From: Amoebophrya sp. A120
Lineage: Eukaryota > Sar > Dinophyceae > Syndiniales > Amoebophryaceae
DNA length: 64,000 bases
Assembly: GCA_905178155.1 (NCBI GenBank)
Contig: CAJINV010000012.1
Location: 3,086,802-3,150,801 of the forward strand
Reading direction: 5' to 3'
Shown here: positions 52,401 to 61,852 of the stretch, one piece after another
Position numbering within the stretch: position 1 is the first letter of the stretch
Layout: each line of letters begins with the position of its first letter
Translations under genes and position numbers: made by a program
The notes under the pieces: generated by a model
What the model was told of the DNA's origin: nothing
The model's input: only the letters and a program-made list of their open reading frames with translations
Database searches by the model: none

Positions 52401-53708
52401 TGCAATCCATACGAAGGTCTTGATACCCAAACCGCCAACGAAGGTCATCGAATACAAGCTGGAGGACGAGAGAAGAAGGCAAGACCAAAAAGACAAGAAG
52501 CAAAAAAAGTATCAATAACGGATGGATATAGTTGGGAAGTTTTTGCTGCGTAATAATTTATCCTTTTGATTGTGGTCCTTTCATCGTGCATAGCGTAAGT
52601 ACAACAAGTATTCCAAAACCGAAAACCCCACCGCTTCTCAGAATCGACATGCTGGAAGCCTACGATGCGGAGCAGAAGCTCATCCAACGGGGCCGGGATC
52701 TATCCTGTTCAAAAGTATCGTATTCGTATTGCAATCATGCAATACAAATCTTTTTGTTGAGTCAAATCCGCATTACAAATTTTGTTTCTCATGCTGAGGA
52801 AATTTGTAATGCATTTACACGAATACGATACTTTTGCAGTTCATAGGATCTTCTGCGCAACAAGATGGTGGCCAAGGCGGGCCAAAATCTGAAGAACAAG
52901 TTCATGGGGCGCAAGACGGAGCCGCCACCGAGCACGCAGGTGGGGGAAGACGGGTCTCCGATAGTAGCACCGCCGCAGGACGACTTCATGACGTCGGTTC
53001 TGGGAGGCATGACCGTCGATCCCAAGCTGTTTCAGTCAGCCACCATGGAGGATTTGGGTATCAACTGCAGAAAACATGTCTGAGTCTGGTTCTGGAACAC
53101 TGGAGGTGAAGATGACTTGCATGAGCCAGAAGTTCTTCCTCTGGCGTGCAACAAATGGCATATATCACACGTTTCATCATCAGCGAGGAGGTTTCTTCTA
53201 AGTGGTTATCCCGCATGAAGTGAAATCCGCCACGTTTTGCTTGCTATGCATGACAGATTTGCGTCTGGTCTAAAACGCGCATCGCAAGTTTGCATCCATC
53301 CAGACCTCCTCCCGGACCACATGTTTGCAATGCATAGGAGGAACAGCAGAGCAAGCGGCAGCGCCTTCCGCCGACGTGAAAAACAAGCCAACTTCCGTGC
53401 GAGTAAGTGCCGCGCCGCCACTGGAAAACGAAACCCCGGCCGCTCCTGCGGGGGTAGCTGCAGAAGGTGCACGAGACGAGGACCTATCTCCCGCTGCTTC
53501 CGGCCTCGCCGTCTCAGATGAGGTGCCGGTCGCGCCCGAACTGCCTACGCCGGCGGATCACCAAGAACATGCGGACGAGACGCAGCCAGCAGCAGATGGA
53601 GGTGCTCAGGAGCAGATCCTTACCAGTGGTCCACCGTCGTCTCCGGCGAAGACGGAAGAGGTCGACTCGCCCGGCGTCGGGGATCATGGCAGTATTGAGG
53701 GCGGCTGA
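49468..53708 (+). CDS. Unrecognised multi-exon protein, charged and Pro/Ala-rich
   Basis: Exons near 49468-49560, 49723-49787, 49909-49960, 50213-50254, 50559-50626, 50903-51169, 51409-51519, 51800-51844, 52065-52141, 52412-52508, 52609-52701, 52850-53059, 53337-53708. The start ATG sits in CCACCATGG and gives MVSPPKPIVPTERYQKLLST. Then YRCIYNPMGHVDKGQHAEIV, NPQQLQHFPFPKSFRRKVAE, EIDLSKNLELELLEPFNG, a Ser/Gly linker, and a helical block (EARKKYLEENDDLPVLFDKM then FDFLMSKKPITPMPKSALAD). A basic coiled stretch (LEHDRLDRDRKARLEREKEL), LIPKPPTKVIEYKLEDERRR and an acidic Ala/Pro-rich tail follow. GT-AG introns are 49788-49908, 51170-51408 and 52509-52608; the first intron is unresolved. It could be a cytoskeletal or ciliary protein, but no family is identified. 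Confidence 0.7.
49961..50212 (+). mobile_element. Introner, family A, fourth subfamily
   Basis: The frame requires TAT|...GAT|A (the other cut gives TAG); the join reads SEYAKHY|KQPKKQPD. Confidence 0.84.
50255..50558 (+). mobile_element. Introner, family D
   Basis: The ends are ATTACAATGAAAAATGCCCC and GGGGCACTTTTCACTGTAAT-A. Only 42 bases after the previous element. The join reads SLKN|KNNPQQLQH. Confidence 0.83.
50627..50902 (+). mobile_element. Introner, family A
   Basis: The ends are ATGCCTTGCAAAGAATATGT-CTGGG and CCATACCCAGGCATATTTGC-AGTGGATA. The join reads RKVAEI|EIDLSKN. Confidence 0.8.
51520..51799 (+). mobile_element. Introner, family B
   Basis: The join reads KKPITPM|PKSALADFL; the right end is GGCATA. 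Confidence 0.84.
51845..52064 (+). mobile_element. Introner, family G
   Basis: The ends are ATGAGTGTGCACAACTCCCC and GGGGGCGTTGTGCACTCTCA-TA. The join reads FQQYEL|EHDRLDRD. The interior is rich in TTGTATTGCATG and GCATGACAA words. Confidence 0.83.
52142..52411 (+). mobile_element. Introner, family A, reverse orientation
   Basis: The right arm is CTTCCAGACCGAGACACTTT. The join reads KVEPAK|SKVLIPKPP. Confidence 0.83.
52702..52849 (+). mobile_element. Introner, family F, 148 bases
   Basis: The ends are ATCCTGTTCAAAAGTATCGT and ACGATACTTTTGCAGTTCAT-A. The join reads QRGRDL|DLLRNKMV. Confidence 0.83.
53060..53336 (+). mobile_element. Introner, family A, diverged
   Basis: The left arm is AACTGCAGAAAACATGTCTG-AGTCTGG; the right arm, CAGACCTCCTCCCGGACCAC-ATGTTTGCAATGCATA, is disrupted. 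The join reads TMEDLG|GGTAEQ. Confidence 0.74.
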
Positions 53709-54948
53709 GGAATAAACAAGCGGGATAGTAGAGGACTCAAAGCTGCGATAGCTTAGTGTTTGGCTTTGGGCATCCGTCACAAAATTTTAAACTTTGGAAC
53801 AATAGTAAACCAAGTGCATGAAGATCAATTGCGAAGCAAAAAGAAGCTGGTGCGCCGCACACCAAAAACTGAGACTTTTGATTGCAACTTGGATGAGGAT
53901 GCAGTCATGTTGTGGATGTCGTCTCCAAAGTAAGTGTAGCATGCTGTTGTCCGGTATGAGCTGCAAAAAAGCATTTCATCGTGGTCGTTTCTGCTTCTGT
54001 CGTTGATAGTACAAGATTTTCGTGCTGAATACAACGACTGGAGAGTTGCTGGTTGGAGTTTCGTGTGGGAGGAGCGCGGTGTGATTCATTGAATTGCATC
54101 ATGAGTGTTGACTTTGTAACCCGGGTTCTTCTAATGCCTACTTTTACCTTCATCCTGCTGCTATCCTCAAGTCGTTTTGGAAACCCGTCAAGGATCATCG
54201 CTCGTGAGTAAACGTATGTGAGCAGAGTTTAATCTTCTTGCGCTCGAGGAGGTCGACGAGTAGACAACAAAGAAGCCTTGTTTATTTGAGCGAGAAGTTG
54301 CGCACCAAGAGCAAAAGCAAAACCAAAAGGCAGAAGATGAACACCACCAGGCCTGGTGCTCTACTGGTACTAGTGAATTCAGCGAAAAAATATGAAAGTG
54401 CGAACCTTTCATACGCTTCTTACACAAATGGACTTCTACAACTGGCAGCAAGTGCAACTACTATGAAGAGTCGCGACGTTGTACTGGTGCTTTCATCCTT
54501 TGCGTCGTTGCGTTTGCTTGTTTAACGTGCCCCTGCTCGTCGTCATCCACGAGGTTCTTGGTCTGCCGAATCTATCAAAAGAGCAAAGCTCGCGGAAATA
54601 ACGGGAGGGGCCGCGATAGGGAACTACGTCGTCTCTTTGCCAAGTCAAATTGACCAAGTCAACTTTCTCGTTGCAGGTGAAGTAGGTTTGGTCGTCACGA
54701 GGACACGGCGAGGACATCAAATCGCGGACCATATGGAGAGAAAAAAGTTTGTCACTGTCACTAACTTGCGGGCTTTGCATTACAAATTTTTTTAGCATCA
54801 CAGCTTTCCTCTGTGTTGCAGAAACATTAGGGAAACAAATCCCTAAGGAAGTTTGGCTGTGATGCATTTTTACGCATGACAGAAAGTTTTGTACTGCAAA
54901 AATGCGCATGAGTGATCGTGACGAACTTTTTTTGTTCGATAGACCACT
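53709..54948 (+). other. Spacer and 5' region of LRRC56
   Basis: 1.2 kb with no supported exon. Words typical of introner interiors (GCATTACAAATTT, GCATCACAGC, TGTGATGC, GCATGACAGA) cluster at 54775-54910, just before the start codon. This suggests a decayed element or an unrecognised family in the leader. Confidence 0.45.
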
Positions 54949-57900
54949 ATGCAGCTGCACTACATCGAGGAGGAATGCGGCCAGCAGGTCGAAGTCACCG
55001 AGGAATACCTGCGGCATATCAAAAGGAAAAATCCCCCCACCCCATATCGAAATGGAAATCTGTGATGCGGGATTTGTGTACACAAATCGGCTTTGTATTG
55101 CAGGAAGGCATCGCCGCCAGATCCCCAGGCTATACAGGGGCGTATCGGTCTAGTTGTTCAGCATGGCAAACGGCTCCGCTTTAGGCCCAACAGCATGACA
55201 AATCGCCTCCATAATGGGGGCGAAGCTTTTGCCCTTGTCTTCTTGCAAGACAGACGTGATTTGTGCCCTCAAATCAGCAACACAAATTTTCGGAAGCATG
55301 CCTTTTCGATATGGGGAGGGGGGATTTTTCCTCACAATACGGCACCATTGCGACCAGGAGGATTTAAGTACAACTGCAGTTCTTTCGGCTTTTATACTTA
55401 TGCTGATCATGCATACGCTTACGCATCATCATTGGAACATAATCTAATTCCCTAGCCGAGCATTGCATGACACAACATCTACAACATCTCCCTTAACAGC
55501 CCGGGTGCACAACCTCGAGATCGAAATCGATGCGGAGGAGCAACACGCCGACACGATCGGGGAAAACCTCCCCAACCTCGTCTCCCTGAAGCTGAACGGG
55601 AGCAAGGTATTCTACATTCGGGAGCTGGGCGTGAAATTCCAGAAGGTCCGGTATCTGTGGCTGAACCGGGCCGGGCTGCGGGATTTAGACGGGTTGGTTG
55701 CCGCGCTGCCATTACTGGAGGAGCTCTACGTAGAAACTGCTTTGTCTAGTTGCTTACTTTTGTCATGCGTGTTAACCTCATAGCAGAAATAAAAACTGTC
55801 ATGCTACACCCAGATAATATTGCTATTTGATCGAAGACGAGAATCGAAAAATCTACTATCACGACAGATTTCCTTCAACGAGGTCGAGGAGCTGTCCGGC
55901 CTGCAGTTCCACGAAACCTTGCAAGTTTTGGACCTGGAAGGGAACCAGGTTTCCGACTTGAACGAGCTTGAGAACCTCGCGAGCTGCCCAAAATTGACGG
56001 AACTGACGCTGGAAGACAACCCGATTTGTATCGAGACGGATAATGATTTTCATGATTACATATTGCGTAGCTTTGACGTTCTCGTTGTGAAATAACTTGG
56101 ACCTGTAGAAGGTAGTTGCACTTCTCGACGTATGATGAAGAACGTATGGCAATAAACCTTGTCATTTTATCACCACAAATAACAGATAAGAAGTTCCCGG
56201 ACCTGGCATCGGAAATCAAGCGTGTCGTGCCGCAGCTGGAGACGTTAGATTCCGTATGAGAGTCGTGCACAAGAACTTCACGTCGCCCTCGTTTGGAGGG
56301 CAAGAGTAGCGACAGAAGCGCAAGCAACGATGCAGAGCTCTTTCTAGTAGATGACAAATTTATAATTTTTTACGTAACACTGTCGTGCTGTTCTGGGCGC
56401 TGGTACCTGTCTGTCACGCAAACAGTGCCAAAAGGCATCGGCTGGAATTCCACCGTTTCTGCATTGTGTACAAATGAGGGGGAGACGGGGAAGTAGTTGT
56501 GCACTCTCATACCCCGAGCCGATTGCGGAATCATCTACCTCCGGGGCGATGAACTACGCCGGAACGGCAGCAGCGTCCTCCTCTTCTGCGGCCGGTAAGG
56601 ACCACGGAGCAGCGCAGCATGATTCGAGTCTCAACAAGTCTTCCCGTGCGCCCGTGGATCCGTCTGCTTTGTTGGCCTCCTCCACCACCTTCAACCAAGC
56701 GAGTTCTCCCTCCGAGGAGGTTGGCAGCTGCGACGAAGAGAATGGTATGATGAACAACCCGCTGTTCCGAGCGGACGCCGCAACCCAGAACGACTTGTCA
56801 CGCCTGCGGTCGCGGGCCCGGGCCGGAAGCGGGTCGTCGCGGACGAGTGCGGAGCCTATAATGCCGTTGGAGGAGGGACCGACAAAAAGTAGTTCGTCTA
56901 CTTCAACAGCATCGTCCAACATGATTACGACTCCTGCCACCTCCGCGAGTAAGTATCTGTACACATCATCATCATCAGCAGTACCTGCAACTTCTCTATT
57001 CGCAGGAACGGCAAGAGCCGGCGGAGTTCCTCTCGGGCAGAGCAATAACCACCTGGATCAGACCACCACCTGCGACAACTCCGTGACGGACTACGACAAA
57101 AGCACAATCGAGAACACGGAAGAAGTATCAAACCTGCAAATTCGTGTGGGTCTGAAAAAATGAAACCTGTACAACTGCGTGTCTTACATTCCTGTAAAAT
57201 CTGTACTGCATGACCAAAAGCATCGCGCGCTCTTTTGTCATGCAAAAACGCAGTTCCCAATTCGCGCTACGCATGAGGAAGCGTCCAGAGAGCAATCGTG
57301 TCCTGCTGGGCTGCACTCAGGAGTGTGTTCAATCAACGCCGCCCAGCATGATCACAGGTTTCCAGAGGGCCCAGACATTTTTGCAGTCGATAGGAAGAGA
57401 ACTCCAACTCCTACGGCACGACGACCACGTTCACGAGTGGGGGGACGGCAACTGTATCAATTGAAAACATCATGTCGTGGTCTGGATTGGTGATGCGAAA
57501 TTTGAAGGACAGCGAGGCTTTGTGATGCATGAATGCGATGGGCCATATTTTTTGTCGTGCTGGAAGTGGAAGCCACTTTGTCATGCAAAACGCGGTAGAG
57601 TATGAGTAAGAGTTCTTCGCAATACCAAGCGAAAGATTTGGGATGCGTATAGTACAAAATAATGGTCAAAACATCGCGCTGCAATCCATGCCTCAGCAAC
57701 ACAATTTCGGCGCGTCTCTCCAGACCCAGACATGAGTATTTGCATTCGATAAACCACACTGGTGAACAATAATACTGGTGGAGAACAACCATCAATCGGA
57801 ACAAGCGGGCCAAGCGGGTCGTCTGCACTCGTTTTATCGGGTGGTCCTCACGGTGGTCCGGACGCAGAAGTTTCTGGTGAGCAAAATGTAGGCGGGTCCG

Positions 57901-60019
57901 AACAGCATCAACAAGCCCTGGATCATGTATCCCAGAGAAAAAAGCAGGCAGGTCACATTTGTAATGCAAAAATGTATTACAAATGTCATGTGAGCTGCTT
58001 CCTTTTTTCTGTGTGATATCATGCTGGCATCGGCCAGAACGAACCGGACGAAATATTACAATGAAAAATGCCCCCTCCCCATATCAAAACGGAAATCTGT
58101 GATGCAGATTTGTGGCGACAAATCAGCTTTGTGATGCTAGAAGGCAAAAGATGCGGACTGTAGGGCTGCCTAGCGTGGGAAAGCCTTGCAGCTCCAAGAT
58201 GACAGGAGGCAACTGGAAGTGGGAAACAGCATGACAGATTACCTGCAATTTAGGCCGCAGCTTCGTCACTTGGCCTTCTAGCAATACAAGTCGATTTGTG
58301 TACTCAAATACAGCGTCACAAATTCGCGCATCTTCCGTTTCCGATATGGGTTGGGGGCTTTTTTCACTTTGATACGAAAGGGAGTTGATTGTGGAACAGA
58401 TCAAGCAGACGCGGCAGCATTTCTGGAATAGCTATGCGTTGCAAATATGTCTGGGTCTGGAAGAGTTCGAATTTGTGATGCGAAGTCTACATCATGACAA
58501 AATCTGTCATGCATGGCTAGCAAAAGGCCCCAGTTCTTGTTACCGAAAGAGGGGATTTGCCATGCGGATTAAGCATAATTGGGACACCTGGCCATTAAAA
58601 TCTGTGATGCTAGAGCTTGCATGCCAGACGATCTGGATCAGGCAAAAACTGCATCACAGATCTCACATTCTTCCAGACCCAGACATATTTGCATTTGATA
58701 ACAGCAGGCCGGGAACCAGTAGCTCCTCCCGATCCGGGGGGACTACTAAGAACGGGTTAGTACATCAACTACCGGGAACCTCGCACGGGGCTCCTGCTCT
58801 AGTATCCTCCGTCTTGCCGGTGTCCTACCGCCCGTACACCACCGCGAGCAACCCAGTTTTTGGTGCGGGATCATCTTCGAGCGCTAGTTCTTCGTCCAGT
58901 TCTTACCATCTCCACTCGTACTACCACAGCCGTCCGCCGACGAGCACGTCCAGCTACAGTGCGTCACTTTTGGACCAGCAGGCGAGCAGTATGGAGCAAA
59001 GGACCGGGTTGTCGTCCGCCATGACAAGCTCGACGAGCGCGACCACCTCGGATCTGATATCGTGTTTAAAAACGTCCGCACCCCAGGCGCAAGATGGGAA
59101 ATCTGCTACACAAATCCCCAAGCTTTGGCTGTTGCGCATGACAAGTTCCTTGGGATAATCCTGTCAAGCTTCAGCTAGTTCACCAGCATCACAGACATGA
59201 CAAATTCCTAAACACGAATAGAAACTGCTTTTCATGGGGCTCCGCATTAGAAACCTTTTCAGCATGCAGCTTTGCATTACAAGCATGGGATGGGGACGTT
59301 TTTACATAGGATATCTGACCAGCAATACGGACGACGTGTTTGCGGGGACAAACCCGCTGAAGGCGATCCGGCAGCGGCGGAAGAACTTGGGGATGAAAGA
59401 GCACCACACCGGCTCGGAATCCATACACCACCTGCTGCAGAAATTTCAGAGCTACCTGCAGCCAAGCTGCCTGGGGGAAAGCGAGTTGCAGAAGAGGAAG
59501 AAGGTACGTAGTACTTAGGGTTGTTGCAGATCATGTGGCAGCGCATTAGTTTTGTTGATTTTTATCAGAAGTACCAAGAAAGAGATCACGCACGAGAGGG
59601 CAAAGCCAATCGGTGAAGCCTTAAGGTTGTGCAGTGGTGTATGCAAATTAACTACTTCATATGATAATATAATCGGCGTGAGAGAGTGAAACTGAAAATT
59701 TTGATTCATCAAACCTCCTGAGGCCTTTGAAGAAGCGGGCGGCTTGCGACCGCAGACGGCGGACGTGAGGATAAGTGCGAAGCCGGGTAGTTTGAACAGC
59801 TTCGACGACAATAGTCCAAATCGAAGTGGGATGAAAAGCAGGGGCAGCTCTGGGAACCACTATCAGCCTTCGTTTGTCGGTGGGCCGCAGTCCTCCACTT
59901 CGACCCTCCGCAACAACAAACCCTCGCCGATCAAGGAAAATTCCGCGAATTTGGAGCTGAGTTTGGAAGACCGCCCCACCGCGGTCACCACGCGAGGCGA
60001 AGTTCTTACATTAGACTGA
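54949..60019 (+). CDS. LRRC56: LRRC56, leucine-rich-repeat ciliary protein
   Basis: About 780 residues. Exons near 54949-55017, 55340-55367, 55500-55729, 55868-56027, 56186-56254, 56512-57126, 57393-57455, 57752-57949, 58038-58054, 58375-58433, 58701-59058, 59314-59503, 59723-60019. The N-terminal VEVTEEYLRH leads into leucine-rich repeats: LPNLVSLKLNGSKVFYIREL, WLNRAGLRDLDGLVAALPLL, EELYISFNEVEELSGL, LQVLDLEGNQVSDLNELENL, CPKLTELTLEDNPI. The LRR cap is EIKRVVPQLETLDSVPEP. Order and wording match LRRC56, which works in assembly or transport of axonemal dyneins. The long tail is Ser/Thr-rich with a conserved-looking block NTDDVFAGTNPLKAIRQRRK. GT-AG introns: 55368-55499, 55730-55867, 56028-56185, 59504-59722. 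The junction near 57949 is uncertain. Confidence 0.9.
55018..55339 (+). mobile_element. Introner, family C
   Basis: The join EEYLRH|RHHCDQEDL is in frame. The right end is CACAATA. Confidence 0.84.
56255..56511 (+). mobile_element. Introner, family G, diverged
   Basis: The ends are ATGAGAGTCGTGCACAAGAA and AAGTAGTTGTGCACTCTCAT-A. Without it the LRR exon appears to end in a stop; removing it joins LETLDSV|PEPIAES to the long tail. Confidence 0.8.
57127..57392 (+). mobile_element. Introner, family A, diverged
   Basis: The left arm is AACCTGCAAATTCGTGTGGG and the right arm GGGCCCAGACATTTTTGCAG. The join reads ENTEEV|EENSNSYGTT. Confidence 0.76.
57456..57751 (+). mobile_element. Introner, family A, diverged
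   Basis: The left arm is decayed (ATTGAAAACATCATGTCGTG-GTCTGG) and the right arm has an extra GAG (CAGACATGAGTATTTGCATT). The join reads GGTATV|TTLVNNNT. Confidence 0.74.
58055..58374 (+). mobile_element. Introner, family D, complement of the 43547 copy
   Basis: The interior (CTAGAAGGCAAAAGATGCGG-ACTGTAG) is the reverse complement of 43740-43795. The join reads NEPDEI|ERELIVEQ. Confidence 0.84.
58434..58700 (+). mobile_element. Introner, family A
   Basis: The ends are ATGCGTTGCAAATATGTCTG and CCAGACATATTTGCATTTGA-TA. The join reads HFWNS|YSRPGTSSS. Confidence 0.85.
59059..59313 (+). mobile_element. Introner, family B
   Basis: The join reads TTSDLI|LTSNTDDVF. It interrupts the tail just before its most conserved-looking block. 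Confidence 0.83.
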
Positions 60020-61852
60020 GTCAATTGTTGTCAAAATCAAAACCGCCTTTGGTATTTGTTGTAACCAGTCGATTTTTTAAGTTTAAACTCCGTATCTATT
60101 GATTAAAGCGGTACTAGAAATAAACTCGAGGTCCACGCAAAGTCGGACAAAATCCTTTCAGTTTTGACTTTTTGACGCAAGAACTCTTTGTACTTGTTTT
60201 CTACCGGAAGATGTTGTAACGCGGACACGTATGATCGCAGAACTTTTTTACAGTAGAACTAAATAAAACTCCTTGTCGCGCGGCCGGGAAATTCCGACTC
60301 GGCTGCTTCTGACTGGCTTGAGGCGAAACAAGGCTGAGCAGCGACAAGAGAAGCGAATTGTTCAAGCTCCACGCGGCTGCGCTTGGTAGTTGGTATTGCT
60401 TTCTCGTTACCAGGGCGAGACGAGAGTAAGCGAGTCAGTAGCTTTTGATCAAGAGAAGGGTAGAGATCACGGTTGTCAGGCGAGAGGAAGTGGGTGTGAG
60501 AAGAGCATGAGACAGAGAGAGTCAATACCTATTGTTTGATGATGTAAGCGTATGCACAACGGGTTTTTTCCGAACTGGCGCGGCGACGAAATCCGAGCAC
60601 AGGCAGCGGCGATGCTTTGCGCTTCGTGTCCTTACTAGCGTCGCTCTTGCGCTAGGAAGGGGCCCCCGTGGGGAGGAGGGCGCACGGGTTGCGAGCCACC
60701 GGAGAGGGGCGGGGCGGTCTCGACGATAGCCCGTTCGCCGTGCGCGGTTTTTGCTCGAGGCGCGCAACAACGACGGCCCGCGCCAGAGTACTTGCTTCCG
60801 CAAGCTAACGAAGACGCCAGGACGCGCAGCAGTTCCCTGCAGTCGCGCGCGCGCCTTGCGGAGGCGGCCGCCCGCAAGCGTGCCGATCCTGAGGACCCGC
60901 GCGCCCGCCCCGGCCCACACGATAGGCGCCGGCCCAGCTAGCCGCGTGGCTGGCCGCCGGTTCGCTCGCAGCCCAGCGCGGCGCTGGGCATGCAGGTCTT
61001 TTGCCGCCCTCTGCAGTGCAAATACAAACATAGCGGCGCGCCTGCGCGCGTGGTTCTTGCGGCTGGCGTCCCGGCGTTGATGTGCGTCGTCCCGCGCCAG
61101 ACCCTTCATAAATTCGGCCGCCGCTTTACGGCGCGTCCCGTCTTTTCGGTGTGCGGCCTTGCCGTCCTGCGGGACGGCTCATTCAGATGAATACCATTGT
61201 CATCACTCGCGCCTGCATCCGTGCAGAGGCACACAGACACGCGGATTCAAAAAGGACGTGGACTGTTCCGTTCGGAAGTGGCTGAGTGAAGATCTTGAGA
61301 TGCGGGCGAGGCTGACAGAGTTAGTTTGCCGAAGATGTTGAGAGAGGAAGTCGCTTGGTTCTGCAGCGGCAAGTGAAATTTAGAGGCCACGTCTTATCTT
61401 TGGAGAGCGGATTTTTGTCGCATGAAGCCGAGTCGGAATTTATCTCGCACAGTGAGAGAGAAATCGCTTCTTGTTGTATCTCCGTAAAACAACTCAAGGG
61501 AGGTACTCTCGCACGCAGTCATAGCGATTATAGCTTGCGACTGATTCACATTCATTCTCTATACAGCACGTCGGCTTCTCCGCTAACATGAGTCTCTACT
61601 ATGTCAACTTGACACCACCTCTTGCCTTCCGCGTGCACAAGGTGCTAGGACCACTCGTACCACCAGCCATCGCCCAGAATGAAATGTGAATAAAAACACC
61701 AGCAGCATCACCGGCCTTGCAGAAACAAGAACACGCGACCACTGCCATTTTACTTAACCTCCGCGACGCAGTGCTAGAAAAACTACTACCTTCAGCATCA
61801 CGATCACCTGCTATTATCTACAACTCCCGCGGCCCGTACGGCTGGCGCGACC
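60020..61852 (+). other. Spacer with GC-rich island
   Basis: No convincing gene. 60550-61180 is much richer in G and C than its flanks and contains many GCGCG words, giving overlapping Arg/Ala-rich frames on both strands that look like composition artefacts. AT-rich sequence lies on both sides. Confidence 0.5.

Noticed and set aside
60522-61109. 195-codon minus-strand frame rich in Arg and Ala
   Set aside because: Overlapping frames of similar length exist on both strands in the same GC-rich island; this is what composition alone gives.
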